Below, piece after piece: positions 35,706 to 49,115 of a DNA stretch of 64,000 bases. Position 1 is the stretch's first letter; each line of letters starts with the position of its first letter. This DNA comes from Marisa cornuarietis. Lineage: Eukaryota > Mollusca > Gastropoda > Architaenioglossa > Ampullariidae. The notes under the pieces were generated by a model. The model did no database searches. It saw nothing but the letters and a program-made list of their open reading frames with translations, and was not told the DNA's origin. A program made the position numbers and the translations under genes. The stretch lies in assembly GCA_004794655.1 (NCBI GenBank), contig SMMW01000584.1, positions 4,596,001-4,660,000 on the forward strand. Reading direction: 5' to 3'.

Positions 35706-38700
35706 CTCTCCTCCCCTATTCACGAGTGTGCTGAAAAGTCATTCACTTGCACGTGGTCAACATGAGCCCCGAGTCCACCAGACTGCTCCGAAAAAAAATT
35801 GTTCAGTGTCATTACCCCTGTTAGTTACATAACTGCAGGCTGCTTCTCTTACATGTCTTGTGCAATGAAGTGATTTGACATGTTTGGGGGGCGACCTGTA
35901 GCTGCAGTTGTGCAGGTTGCTAGAGCTGATCTTCTGTATCGATCACCTACAGGACAGCGACGCAAGCGTGCGGTGAAAAACTGAACAGCGCCATTTGTAA
36001 TCTTCATCGGCGACTGAGGCGGCAAGATTGGTCCTGATGGAGTTTGTTCAATTGATTTAAAATCCTTTTTTTCTGCGAAGCACGCTTATTCTCGAGGGAA
36101 AACGAGCAAACTCATTAAACAATCACCCGCACAGGCGCTCGCGACCCATTCGGAGGTTAGCGCTGATCTGGGCTTTGGCTCTAGGGAGTCGAGCTTTATT
36201 GAAGTGAGAGAGAGAGAGAGAGGTGGGGTTGGGGATGGTAACACTGATGGAGATGGTAAGTAGGAGGTGGTGGTGGTGGTAAAGATGAAAAAAAATAGAT
36301 TTTGAATAAGGGGAGGTAGCATTAATCAGAAGTTATATTTGGTGTTGCTCGCTGCGTATCAAATTAACTGTCGGAGACAGGGGGAGAGAAGCTGGTCAAC
36401 AGGCTTTTGTTCTCTGTATCAGTCACCAACCGAGGAGAAGCTACATCCTGATGGAAGCACAACCAGAAGCCGCCGCCATGCTGAACAGCTCATTACAGTT
36501 CGGTCAGGACTGGCCTCGGCGGTGATGGAGTAGTCTGCCGAATTAGATCAGATCTTTTGACACGACTGCAGCGGCGTCCTTTACTGACTGGCCAGTGCAT
36601 TAGCAGAGTGAATAAAAACTAATTGAATGAAACAGAAACTTCCTGTCGCTCTCACAACAGCATCCAAACGTCAAATTTCTTCCTGCATCAACCCCTCGAA
36701 TCTGTTGTTCTCACAGTCTCGCGCTACACAACTGTGCGTCAGACTCGTACAATAACTGAACGCCTTCTTCCTCATCAGTTACAAAATAACCAGGTAAATG
36801 GCAGTAAATGCTGGTTTTATTGTATTGTTGAAAAAAATTCGACATTGCGACACAATGGCATTTGTCTGGACGGCTGCTCAGCTAAAAGTCGGTCTTACTT
36901 ACACACTTATCTGTTAGTTTCAATTTGCTGTATCAAAGTCAACCGAAGCTTATAGTAATATATTTATGTATGGTCAGGCAGCTAACCGTCAGCATAGGAT
37001 TGCAGATTGATGTCAGGGATATGAGGGGACAGACCAGGCTACACGCCGCGCGTGTCTCTCGGAGTGACTGAACCTTACTCCTCTAAATGCTTGCTGGGTG
37101 TTCTGAAAGAGAACAGCGCGCGTGTGGCCTGCAAGGCACGTGCAAAGCGATACGGCGCTGTACTAGATGCCCTCCCACTTTCACTGTCACTTCAAGTCAG
37201 ACGAGAGCCAGCCATCTGTAATGACTGCGACTTACGTGGGGAACTACATCACGAAAAGTCTAATCCTTGTCAAAGAAACAGTGTCTCCATCTCTTTTTCT
37301 TGTGTCAGGGGAGGAGAGGGAATGAAAGAGAAAGAAGGGATATGAAAAGGAGGCGAAGGAGATGAAGACGAGAGAGGGAAATTAAGGTTCAAAGAGGGGA
37401 AGAGTGAGCGTGCGACACTGTTCAGTAAATGTGCAGATATTCGCGGTGATTCCCAAAGAAACTGTCCAACTATGATGGCTAATTTTCAAAGACCAGGAAA
37501 CGGGTCCAGAGATGCGACAGCAATCACAACGGTGGTCTAATGTAAACACCCGCCGTGGAGGTCGGCTGAAGTTACTCTGTTGTCATGGTTACCAATACCC
37601 ACGGCACTGGTCGCCATAATAGAGTGTGTTGCAATCTTAGACCCCACCCCACCCTTTTCCCCTGTTCTTAAAAGACAGTAACGCAGTTTGTAAGAACCTC
37701 TGAAACAGACTAGACCCTTAGCTACAATGAGTAGCAGAGATTTGAAGCAAGAACTTTCCTTTTCTCTTGGTTCGAATGTATAATTTCTCAACGTGAACTG
37801 TTTTTGCTGTAGTACTCAACAGATTATTTATTGATTCGACGTTGCCAAACATTGGTCTTCCTGAAAATTAGTCTTTGTTTTCAACCCCAGTCTTGTAAGC
37901 TTGCAAGGGAAATAAGTCCAGAAGTTAAGCGCACGGGGGATAGTGGGTGGGGAGGGGTCAGAGAGACTTGCTTAGCTCACGTGAGATGGTGGAGCGAGTG
38001 GTGAGAGACCTGTTTAGCGCACGGGGTTTGAAAGGAAGATCCCAGCTCCTCTTCATCCTCGTCTTACCTTCCCTGACCATCAGGTACACCCCCTCCAGTT
38101 TCGCTGCCGATTTGAAACAATACAAAATATCTTTATTAATCCTTTGCAGGAAATTGTTTTGTCTGCCAACGGTAACGCGAGAACATTCACATAAAACATT
38201 CACACAGGCTATAAAAAAAGAATATAAACTGACTATATCTGGCACTTTCAGTCTCTCTCCCAATTATTAAAATTCGATAGCACTCAAAATAGGAGAACAG
38301 TAAAGCATCAGATTGAATGTATACAAATGGACACTCGGGAAAGTGGGCGACCGTTATGGTCATCTGCGTTCATCTGGATATAACGAGTTTTCCAGAAGCA
38401 GCCTTCTAAGTTTTGTGCAAGTCTTGAGAGTTTCAACAGAAGGCTTAAGAAATTCTTATTTATAGTGCTTCTCGAAACCTCCCGATCTACAGACGTATTT
38501 CTCTTATCATTCAACGATGCTGTGTTTTACATAAACAGGTGTTCTAGTTTACAATGGATCAACGCCAGTAAAACGTGCGTAGTACTTCCTACTCAACAGG
38601 CTTTACGTACAAGTTCACAAAACTCAAGAAATCCTCGATTTATGGGCTAAACACATTATTAAGGCATGCTGTGGAGCATCTCATGTCCGTCTGGGAGTTT

Positions 38701-40220
38701 AAAAACGATGAACGATTGAAAAGAAATAGACTTTCGTCATGTGTTTGTGTTTTTGCTGCAAGACATTCAGAACTGTTCTTTTCTGCTGTCGTGGTTTTTG
38801 CTTTCACAGTTTAACAAAAGAGGCCTGCACTTGGAATAACCTCTATTCGTCTTGCCGCTCACCTTGCAAAAATATTTGTCTTCATCTCTTTCTCCTGTTC
38901 TCTCTCTCTAAACTTCCTGTAGCCTACTCTGTTAGTGTCAGTTCTATCCCTGGAGTTGATTTCCGTCACTCATCGTGGGAGGTAGCTCTCAAATAAACGA
39001 CACAGCTATTTTTATTCCCGACATTAATGTTTTCTTTTATCATGTCCTCTCATTTATCCTTTTTTAAGATTTTTCTATTACAAGAATTATTTCTAATCAT
39101 TTCATTCTTGTCTCCCTTTTATGATAGAATGTGTACTTACTTTTATATAAATGCTTATTGTCAGCAGAATATATTGTAAAGTATAGTCAGCTTCATCTTC
39201 TGTTTTACAGATTTCATTGTAGTGCAGTATTCGTATTTATACTTCAAATCATTTATAACACAAGATTTGAAATCGTATCTTAAACACTCTTCAATTCCAA
39301 TTTTTTACTTCCGTTAAATACTGTCTTTTAGTACACTTTATATTATTATTTAACTAAGATCTTCTATTTCATCTTTATTCAACAAACATCTAAGAATCGA
39401 TGGCTCATCTTGTACTTTTAATGTATACTCAATTTATTTTTATATACTTCTATTTGTGTTAAAATAAAAAAAACTCATAATAAGAGGTACAATCTAGTTT
39501 TCTTCCACAAACTTCTACTTTAGGAACACGTACTGGTTTTTTAGCCTTACTGCTCATCATTTTTTAACAGCTTATTTCAGTTTTTTGTTCAAGTCTTTCT
39601 ATTGATTTTACTGGTAAGGTATTGTCCAGTTGAAAAATGTCAGTGTTGTCCTATGACCTCACCTGGTCTTTAGACAGACTGGCGTCTGCAGCAAATGACA
39701 AGGTTTTGCAGTTGAAATTACAGAATGGAACAAGCCATTAACTTAATGAAGTATAAAGAGACATAATAGTTGAAAAAGGAAGCTGCAAATCATCATTGAT
39801 GAGCGCTGATTGAAATTAGACAGAAATGCAAATAATGAACAAAGCAAATAAAACTAATTCTCTGGCGAACACAAGGAAGTGACGTCTCCTGCCAAAGAAA
39901 AACGTTTTCTTAGACTTTCCGCGCATGCGTCTAGTCTGCGCATGCTCAGTCTTTTCAGTAATGAAATTAGGACGCATTCTGTTGGCAGTTTGACGACTGC
40001 TCGCAAGGTTGATGGGTCGCCCGACAGGTAATTTCGAGTTAATGGCCAAGTATCCATAGCAACAAGCCTTTTTACTGATGTTCACAGAAAAAAGTGTGTG
40101 CGTGCGTGCGTGCGTGCGTGCTAGTGTTTGCACACAAGGAGGAGCTGCAGAATGAAATGATTAGAGATTGCCCTAGAAAAGTGAGAGTAAAGTGTAGGTC
40201 AAAAGATGAATAAGAAAACT

Positions 40221-40253
40221 TAAATTAAAAATTAAATTAAATTAAATTAAAAA
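40221..40253 (+). repeat. (AAATT)n low-copy pentanucleotide repeat
   Basis: Repeating TTAAA units ending in an A run. Confidence 0.8.
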
Positions 40254-40285
40254 ATGAACGTTGGGATAAAAGTATCATCGAGTGC

Positions 40286-40344
40286 CGCGCGTGCGCGTGC
40301 GTGCGTGCGTGCGTGCGTGTGTGTGTGTGTGAGAGAGAGAGAGA
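40286..40344 (+). repeat. Compound (GCGT)n(GT)n(GA)n microsatellite
   Basis: GCGTGC units pass into GT and then GA runs. A shorter GTGC-rich tract lies at 40098-40121. Confidence 0.93.
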
Positions 40345-40685
40345 TAGCACCTCAGTTTCCGAGTTGCCATAAAATAACAAACAACTAAATTGGCCACAGT
40401 ATCACAAGCACACATCTTATAACTGTCCACCTATCCCCATTACTCATGCTATCAAACGTTTTAGGTCAAAGAAGTCGATTCAGTCCAGTGCCGTTTCTTC
40501 TTGTAATGATGACTAATAACTCGTTATCGCCCAGTACGAAAACCTGAACAGCAGATTCAATCACCGGCAATACATCTTAAGCCACTTGTGTGGATATCAG
40601 CTCTATCAGACATTCCTCAAAGGATGAAGTCGGGTTCTCGGTGCTTTTGAGAAAGAGAAATCAGCCATCTTCCTTTCTAACCGGG

Positions 40686-40780
40686 TAGACAGCCAGTGGT
40701 TAGAACTGATAGCGCTTTAAAGCAGCTGCCAAGGAACAGGCGAAAAGGATGGCTATCGATTCAACCCTAGTGGTTCCAGT
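40686..40780 (+). mobile_element. Possible eroded tRNA-derived SINE head
   Basis: AGCCAGTGGTTAGAACTG (A-box-like, similar to the CCAGTGGTTAGGGCTCTGG head at 35420-35705) is followed 60 bases later by ATCGATTCAACCCTAG (B-box-like). There is no recognisable body or tail. Confidence 0.3.
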
Positions 40781-41722
40781 GATTGTACTTTAATTCTTGG
40801 GATGTCATCCGGGTTCCTCGAACAAATGTGTCTGCCTGTTTTTTGCGAATCAAGATGTTTTTGAGTTGTGCCCTGGCTGGGCTGAGAGACAATGCTCTTA
40901 GTTTTCAGCCTCTCCTTACCTGGTCTGAAGTGATCACGTACTCTTTACCATTTCAGCACACTGTCTGCCCTTATCAAATGGCTAGAATGGTTCGCCACAG
41001 ACCATATCGTCGTCTGGGTATTTCGTAACGCTGCACGTAGTTTTTCTCTCAATAAACAAATCTTTTTTTTTTGTCATAGTCGGTGCCCAATTATCTGATT
41101 TTCTTGGTCAAATCTTTTCCTCGCCATTCTTATTTTTATATTGTTGTTCTCCTTTTTTTTTCCTCAAATAAATTTGTGATCCCCACAGTATCATGTAGAT
41201 GTCCTTTCCTGACAAAAAAACTCTTTCCACGGTTAGTTTGTACAGTATCTACACATTTTTCGTTAAGTATATTTATTGAAAGCTATTTTTTATTTCGCAA
41301 AACCCATATTAAAAGTGCCTCTATCCAGAATGTGAACGGGGTTTTAGAGGCAGGAGGACTGCACCACCAAGGGAGGATTCTTCTAGACTCCACAAGCATT
41401 GGAGTAAGGAGAGGTTCTAAATCCATGTCGTTGACGTGGGTTGGAAAGGTTTCTATTCTTCCACAAACACGAAATGCTGTTTGTACATATATGCCAAGTT
41501 CATCGAGAAGTAAATGCTACTTGAATAGTACCAAAGCACGTGCCATATATCTATAAAATTACGTCAGGGTTCTCTGTCTCTGTCTCTCTCCGATGAAAAT
41601 GTCTGCCGACAAAATCGAGTGGAAAAATAGAGACTGCTTGAGCGAGTCTGCGTGGTTGGCATTTTGCACAAAACGAACATCACACGCGCACCAACGCACA
41701 AGTGCATGTACCGGCTAAACAT

Positions 41723-41823
41723 GCACGTGCACACACACACACACAGACACACATACATGCACGCACGCACCCGCACACACAAAAGCATAAATACACTTAC
41801 ACACACAAACACGTGCGCGCGCG
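41723..41823 (+). repeat. Imperfect CA/CACG-rich simple repeat
   Basis: Interrupted CA, CACG and CACAGA units over about 100 bases, ending in GTGCGCGCGCG. Confidence 0.85.
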
Positions 41824-42239
41824 AGCATTTGCATGCACAAGCATAAATGCACACCCGAATGCACAAAATCCCAGACTATTTTGTCATAGTCTGAAAATGT
41901 ACAGTCATCACGGGAACCATCTGCCAATGGTGGTACAGTGCCATCTATTCCACGCCCTGGTGCAACCGCTCCATCATGTAGGCCTCGAACGGAAAGGAAA
42001 GAATTCCCTAACACTCGCGACGGCGTGCCAAAACTTTTCAGACTCAGTGGTTTCTCTGGCACCTGGAGTCTACATTACTGTGTAAAAATAAACAAATAAA
42101 TACACAAAAGATGACTATTGTAGATGTGAAACTGCCCTTGAAATTTTACGAAAGAAGATGAGTGAAGAAACTTTGTTCCCTGTTCTATTCACACCGCATG
42201 CGCGTGTGTGTGCGTCTGTCTGTATGTATGTGTGTATTC

Positions 42240-42242
<3 letters not shown>

Positions 42243-42288
<46 letters not shown>
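42243..42288 (+). repeat. (TG)23 microsatellite
   Basis: Uninterrupted TG run, preceded by TGTATG-rich DNA. Confidence 0.97.
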
Positions 42289-42289
<1 letters not shown>

Positions 42290-42721
42290 ATATCGTTCAC
42301 GCACTCAATCTCTCACACGCACTCAGTCCCCTCACTCAAATAAACACACAAGTCTCAGACTCTAACAGACCTGTCCTACCGCTCGGTGGGCCGCCATTTG
42401 TTCCGAGGGACAGTATTGTGTCCCCGGGTAGCAGGCAGTCCACAGACGTCACACGACTCGCCAAATCACGTTCCAGATCATTCTTCACGGCAGTATTTAC
42501 CGGTCCGCGAAACGGCGCGACACCAGAGTGCAAAGGAATGTCAATCACACTTTTCAGGGTCAGGTTGCAGGCCTCAGGCGCGCTATACGATTAAATATTA
42601 ATCACAACAAGAAGGAGCTTGGCATGCACGCAATGCAAGCGTGCCATTGGTTTTTTTTTTCTTTCTTTAAATATTTACATTCTAGTTGTTAAAGCTGCCA
42701 GATTTACGTCAGGGGCCAATT

Positions 42722-42726
<5 letters not shown>

Positions 42727-42796
<70 letters not shown>
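42727..42796 (+). repeat. (TG)35 microsatellite
   Basis: Seventy bases of uninterrupted TG. Confidence 0.97.
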
Positions 42797-42798
<2 letters not shown>

Positions 42799-43606
42799 TA
42801 AGAAACATTGATAGCTTTATCAAAGTCGAAAATGATTTTGTCTTCACCACCATCATCCTAATCTTTCTGACCCTTTTGTGCCTTTGCCGTTTAGCAAAAA
42901 CAAAAGAAGAAAAACGTGTGATATCGACTGGAACAATATCGAATACCGTGCATTTGTAGTGCGATGGTCACAGACAATGCAGGCTGATTATTACAGTGGT
43001 CACAGAGTGTTGGTCAAAGGCATTCTGTGAATATTTTAACGCGTGTGCACCTGTATGTTTGTCCATACTTTAACATGATAGGTGGGGGTGGGGGTCGCTG
43101 CTGTGATCTGTCTGGCGTGTCCTAAATAGCAGATCAGCACCAGGCGCCCTGGATGACGGCTAAACGTTTTCCTTCTCAGTTCCTCCTGCACTGAGACCAG
43201 GTCACGAGTCTCACAGCTGCATACGTCACGCTCAATCTGCAACTGCTGCGCAAATTATTCTTTGTTGATCCAGACAGATCATGCGAATCAGCCGGGTAGG
43301 TCTGTCGTCCGTGAGTTTATTGACTGGGACTCTCCAGGCTAGCCAGACAATCTCGGGCGACGAGGATGATGTCTCTTGGAGAGGCCGCGATATTTATTTT
43401 GAGGCGTATAAAATATCGGGGCGACTGTTTTTTTGAGGTTTTGTGAAAGAATCAGATTCAAAGATATCTCCCGGATAGAATTTTATTGGAGTGGTAGTGG
43501 GCGATGATGTAATAGATTTTTTTGTGTCCGAATATTTTCGACGTTGCTCTTAAAGTAGGTTAAGTGCATGCTTCAACCGCCATGAACACGATCGTGAATG
43601 TATACG

Positions 43607-43673
43607 CATCATCATCATCATCATCGTCGTCGTCGTCGTCGTCGTCGTCGCTGTCATCGTCATCAACAACAAC
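43607..43673 (+). repeat. (CAT)n(CGT)n trinucleotide microsatellite
   Basis: CAT units run into about nine CGT units, then CAT and CAACAA units. The CGT block looks like CAT/CGT exchange by mutation at one position followed by expansion. Confidence 0.93.
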
Positions 43674-44604
43674 AGATCTGAAGTTACGTTTACGTAATGC
43701 ACTAATGCCCATTATTTAGCCAGAAAGAGGACTATTTGGATATTACTAACCCTTCTTTATTCCTCCATCTACATATCCCTCCATTTCCTATTACTTTTTC
43801 CATTAGGAGGTTAAATCTTGTGATTGTGACATTTTTTCCCAGCTTTCTCTGATCTCTGCGAAAACTGCGAGTTTAGTCACACAGTACCTCTGCACAGGAG
43901 GAAAATCCAGTAAATCAAGTATTTTTTGGGGCGCCACATGGGTTGACGATTCCAGTCCTGTTCGAGTTTCGCCCACAGTTTCTGTAAATCGATAAATGAC
44001 GCTACAAACCTTGTCCACTGGAGTCACCTCCCCTTTTGATGGCCGAGATTGGCGAAGGGAGTAAATCCCGACAGTTGCGCATGACAGACCGCGACATGGC
44101 GTCATCCTGTCCTAACCCCCAACCATTTCCTCACACTCCCGTCCTTTCTATTTCACTTTGCACACAAACATCCCGTGCACGATCGCGCGAACTGCCTGCA
44201 TGCGACACAGCTGGACCATGGCAGTACTCCATCACAGAGTCATTTGCCACGGTGTCTGACATACTGCGTCATTTCCGCCGGGAGTGCCTGACAAAGGCGC
44301 GCGTTGGCTTGGTGGTTTCTCGCGCGTTTCCGATGAGGAAAGGACTTGGTCAGGCGATGTGGTCTGTGTGGTCGGACTTTCTTACTCCCTCCAGCTACTC
44401 CTCACCTCCACACCACACCTTTTAGAATGTCTGATAAAGAGAAGAGGTGAAAAATGGTTTAACCGTTTATTTATCCCCAAACCAACAAACACCGGTTTAC
44501 CACACGTGGACAGGTTTATCAGATTAAGCCCCGTTTCATCTAAGACAGTCACATCCACTGCATATGTTGGAGTCGCCAGGAGCGCGGTTGACTGATTGAG
44601 ACAG

Positions 44605-44756
44605 AAAACATAAGGATCGCTTTATCGACTGGTCACCAATACAATGAAGACTGGATTTCCTGGGTTCAGATCTCGTTTAGGGCACGCTGCTCTTTCTCAC
44701 CATGTGAGACCTGTTTACATTGTCGGCTGCTTTGTCGTGATAAAGTCTTAGTTGCT
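44605..44756 (+). mobile_element. Diverged tRNA-derived SINE, same family as the one at 52923
   Basis: The stretch GTCACCAATACA.TGAAG, a few diverged bases, and then CCTGGGTTCAG line up with the SINE at 52923 (B-box GGTTCAGATCT at 44663-44673), and CTGTTTACA and GGCTG blocks follow in the same order. The A-box half is eroded. The 3' part extends past the 52923 copy, ending around TTTGTCGTGATAAAGTCTTA, and there is no A-rich tail. I see no target-site duplication, so this is an old copy. Confidence 0.7.
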
Positions 44757-44859
44757 TGTTCGCCGTAAAACACCAGTCCCGTACTCCTTGCCCACTGATC
44801 GTTACCAATGTGGATCTAATTTATGTATTTGTGTGTGTAGTGAGGAATCACTCTTTTTC

Positions 44860-45235
44860 TGTCTCGCTAGTTCTCTGTCCGCTCAGTTCTGGCCTCTTTC
44901 TCTGCTCTTTTCTTCTTGTATATCTTCAGCTCTCTCTTTTCTCTTTCACTCACAAACAGATGTACAAACAAACGATCTCAAGGAGGCAGACGCACTTGAA
45001 AAATCGCAAACGCACACGCGGATTCTTTCGCACGCTCACGTCTTTCTTTTTCTTACTTTCTCTGTATTTCTCTATATCTCTCGTGACTTCTTTTTCTTTC
45101 TCTCTATTTCTTTCTGTGTAGTTCTCTTTTCTTTCATATTTTTTCTCTTCCGTTTCTATTCTCTGTCTTTCTCATCTTTCTGGTCTTTATGACTTGATTT
45201 CTCTCTCTCTCCCACACCCTCTTTCTGTCTTTGTG
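44860..45235 (+). repeat. Pyrimidine-rich low-complexity tract
   Basis: About 375 bases dominated by CTTT/TCTC/TTTCTC on the plus strand, with a purine-richer interruption near 44955-45020. It produces long open frames rich in Ser, Phe and Leu that have no other coding support. Confidence 0.85.
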
Positions 45236-45914
45236 TTACTACACACAAGAGACACGAGGTCGCCTGGCAGGGGCGGACTACTCTGCAGAGCAGCGTCGAT
45301 GGTGCGTATCAGCCTGCGTGCACACGCGATTTTATTGGTCGTTTACGAGCGTGATGAACTTGTTTATCGAACGCCAAATCTCAGCCACCGGATGTACACT
45401 TGGATAGCTAGGGGAGATAATGGGAATAATTGTCTCAAAGGGAGGTACGGCACACGGTCATCACTTTTGTATTGAAGCGGCTATATTGAAATCGCGTTTA
45501 AACACATTTTAGGGGCAACCTTCTCTTATCCATTTAGTAATAACGACGACGATTAATCCCCAAAGGGAAACGAGAATACTTTACCATCTTTCCTCTTCCT
45601 ACACACGATATTTGCTAAAGGGCTTGTCGTGTAAATCATATCTAACTAACGTTCGCATAAACATCCATGAAATGAAACGTTGACTACATGAAGTGATATT
45701 CACGTCAGACATGATTGCTACTAAGTTCTTTCTACCCAGATTTTCAAACAGATATGTGAATTAATTACAGGAATTCGTTTGTTCCGAGGGAACGGGACAA
45801 GGCTGACCTTGACTTAAGACAAATGCCGATCATTGGATCGCCCACCCGGACATCGGCTGACCTTGACCTCGCTACACTAAAGTGCACGAATGCGTCTAAT
45901 AAAGATAAAGACTT

Positions 45915-45950
45915 TAAAAACAAACAAACAAACAAACAAACAAACAAAAC
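45915..45950 (+). repeat. (CAAA)n microsatellite
   Basis: About eight CAAA/ACAA units. A similar, shorter tract lies at 13873-13897. Confidence 0.93.
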
Positions 45951-47696
45951 TGCATATCAGCTGTGCCGGTCTTTGAAAGTTCTCACAGAAATCATGATGT
46001 TTTCGCGTGCCGGAAAGATGAAATCCATATTATGACAGATCGGATGCAGCAATCTGCACAAACTCATAATTTGTGGAGAAGTGCGCTGTGTTAGAAAATG
46101 ATAATCAGTCCCACAAAGCAGCGCGCGAAGGCGCGAGGGCTCATGATGCTGGAGAGCCTGACAAGGACGACGTGGACTGCAGCTGCAGCTCGCCTTGCTC
46201 TGCACTCCAACACTCCAACATGCCAAATCTAATGAAATAAATGAATAAGTCGAAGTTCAGACTGAAGTTGTTGATGGGATTAAAATAAGTATTGCTTGAC
46301 AAAATGTGTAACAAAGGTGCGTTGTGTGGATTTTATAAGTATTTTTTTGAAGAAAAAGGAAAAAAAACCAACTCACGTGTCTTGATTTTAATCAATCTCA
46401 TGGCGTGGCGTCACTAAACTTCGAAGAACATCCTAACCAGCGTGTGCGTCAAAGCCATCCTTTACTAGTATCTTCACCGTTTAAATCCGTTTTTGACCTC
46501 TTGCCAACAACATGTAAGAATGTCGATGTTTAGAGCTTTTTATATAACAATGCAATACTGAGTTATCTGCTCCCATCTTGAAATTACCGGACTTTGAACA
46601 CGTCTTCTCTGAACACGACAAGACTTCTGAAGGTAATTAGATAATCGTCGTGCCAAAGCAATGAACAATGTTTGCAATAAAGCGATAGGCACAGCTAATA
46701 ATGAAGCAGTTTTCACAAAAGCGGTTTACCACAGTTGTGTGAACTCTAGGCCAGCATAGAAGCAAGTCTGAACGTCTACGGGTCCATATAATGGTGGCTG
46801 GAGAGCGGTTCTTGATGTGAATAAGTCACCTACACTAAAGACAAATTGCGTGCGTAACATAGTTCAGCGCTTAACAACACCACATCAGAAAAACCTTTGA
46901 AAGTTTGGAGGCTTCCGGCTTCTGTAAGGCGTTGGGGTGTGCGTTGAAGCCATTAGCTCGTCCTTGTAGTTTATTTATATTCTCGGTTAAACCATCCCTT
47001 GAAAACAGGCCCCATGGACCGCAGGGACCCAAGTTTTAGAAACTTTCGACAAGTATATGTTTTGGATGTCGCGTTGTCATTTTGTTTAAAAATAAAGTCA
47101 CTCTCAAGGGTCAGTCCTCTAAGCACTTAACATGGCCTAACAAGTACAGACGTTTGCACAGCACATCTGTTGGTCTGTAAGATGAAGGTGCAAAGCACAT
47201 CAATGAGAAATATCGTGCTTGAGGGGTAAAAACCCACCAGGAAACGTAAACTCAATAAGACCTTCTTCAACAAGGTGTCTGATACAAGAGAGCGATAAAA
47301 ACGCTTGGAAGAACTGTTTTTTGTCAGTCAAGTGACGTTAGCGGACTTGCTCTGATGTTCTCCAATTGATTTTACCGAAAACGTAAGCCTAAAAGCGTTT
47401 GTGCAATCAATTTGCATTAAGAGCCGGCAGCCCAAAAGAGATCTTTTCTGCAATTTTCTCTTGCGAGGTTCTGCCAGTGAGTTCTTTTCAAGATCGACCC
47501 GCGCTGCTGCACAGGGAAAGTGTATCACGAACAGCGACGTCACTTTAAGGCTCAGTTCCCTTATCCCCCAACCCCAAAGCTGTGTTGAAGAACTGATGAG
47601 AAGAACCATCATCTTCTTGAAGCATATGAAATGTGAACATATAACTCTGTGTGCTCGCGAGCGCTTGTGTGCGCATGCATGCTTGCGCTCTTTTTG

Positions 47697-47705
47697 TGCG
47701 TGTGC

Positions 47706-47741
<36 letters not shown>
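47697..47741 (+). repeat. (GT)n(GA)n microsatellite
   Basis: GCGTGTGC, then a GT run into a GA run. Confidence 0.93.
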
Positions 47742-47868
47742 GAAAGAAAAATGATAAAATATTATGAATACAAAACACAATATTCTTATTTCGCTAATCT
47801 TGTGCTCATAAGCGATATCAGCGTGGATATATTAGCAGCCATGAGCAACAGTTCCGCAGAAAAATTAT

Positions 47869-47995
47869 ATAGATACAATTGCATTATAGAAATAGATACA
47901 TATCGATATATTTATATAGATGCAGTTGCACTATAGAAATAGATACATATCGATAATATACAGTTGCACTATAGCCATAGATATCGATACATATA
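47869..47995 (+). repeat. Three-unit tandem repeat, 40-47 bp
   Basis: Units start at 47869, 47916 and 47956. The shared core is CAGTTGCACTATAG followed by ATAGATACATATCGATA. Spacing is 47 and then 40 bp because of differing TA-rich linkers. Confidence 0.75.
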
Positions 47996-48944
47996 TCAGT
48001 TTGTTACCATTTCTCATTTTAACAAATTGTAAAACGTTGATTTTGTTGCTTGTCCAGATAAAAAACAAATCAGCTCAACGGGCATGTATTGTCATGGGAC
48101 TAACCTGCAGATGAAAACGCTTCTTTGAAAGTTGTTTGGAGGGCAGATAATAATTACATCAAACCTAAGTTTATATATATATATATATATAGATATAAAT
48201 GGGAAACTTAGACAAAATACTATATATATATACAAAATTTAATAGGTAAACTCTTTCAGTCTTTAGTAAAAAAAATTTTTTTTGTTAAGAACTGACAAGA
48301 AATGGTTTTAAGACGAAAGCATTGGCAGAAAAGGCATTGTACTTTCGAAAGCCAAAGTGTATCATTCGCCAGCTGACAGTTAATTGCTCACCCGTATTCA
48401 CAATTTGCTTGAGCGATCTGACATCACGCCAGCAGACATACCTGAGGTCCCACTCTTGTCCCACTGCTTGCACGCCCTCACCCCACCCTTTCATTCCTTT
48501 CTTCTGCTCACGTGACGCTGCACCAGACAAACTTCTGGCCATTGGCCGGTGTCCAGAAGACCTCTTCAGACGGGGCCCCGGCAGACGGAATTCAGATAGT
48601 AGTTCCCAGCCCCCGCCTCGTATACGTCATCACGAGGCCGATACGTTACCGGCGACCAGGTCTTGGCGGAATAATTAGTTTCTTGATCAATGGCCTTGTC
48701 AGGGCGGGGTGCTCAGAGCTGGCACAGTGCTATTGTCTTCCCCATAGCATGCAGTGGTCCGTGGCCACCATGTACTTGACCGGAAGGGATACAAAACTCG
48801 CGTCTGCGTAGTCCCGGATGACTGGGTCAGACGGCATCGAACGCTAGAATAGCCTCATTCCAGGACTTGATCGATAAAACCTATTACTCCAGCAGAGAAA
48901 GGGGAGAGAGAAATAGGATAGAAATGGGAGAAAGAGATGCCTTA

Positions 48945-49115
48945 TATATATATATATATATAAATAAGCAGGCAGGATGTAAATATATCATGTTTTAGTA
49001 GGTTCACTTCACCACACATACCTCTGCCACATAGAATATATATCTATATAAGCAAGCACGATATAAATATGTTTTGGTAAGTTCACTTCATCACTGATAC
49101 CTTTGCCACTTAATG
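48945..49115 (+). repeat. Two-copy tandem duplication of about 80 bp, with (TA)n
   Basis: ATAAGCAGGCAGGAT and ATAAGCAAGCACGAT (48964 and 49048) each open a unit, followed by GTTTTRGTARGTTCACTTCA and ACCTYTGCCAC. The offset shrinks from 84 to 79 bp along the unit. A (TA)n run lies at 48943-48961. Confidence 0.8.

Larger units (their letters stand above)
33715..44604. other. Repeat-rich stretch without a recognised gene
   Basis: Contains the 40-bp direct repeat at 34120, SINE-like segments near 35.1, 35.5 and 40.7 kb, and the microsatellites from 40.1 to 43.7 kb. The interval 38990-39620 is very AT-rich. Open frames lack domains. Confidence 0.6.

Noticed and set aside
37765..37780. TTGGTTCGAATG, resembling a tRNA B-box
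   Set aside because: No acceptor stem, A-box or cloverleaf around it on either strand.
41083..41556. 157-codon plus-strand open frame
   Set aside because: AT-rich composition, no domain, no splice or promoter context; length is compatible with chance in low-stop sequence.
44752..45192. 146-codon plus-strand open frame
   Set aside because: Produced by the pyrimidine-rich tract (Ser/Phe/Leu runs).
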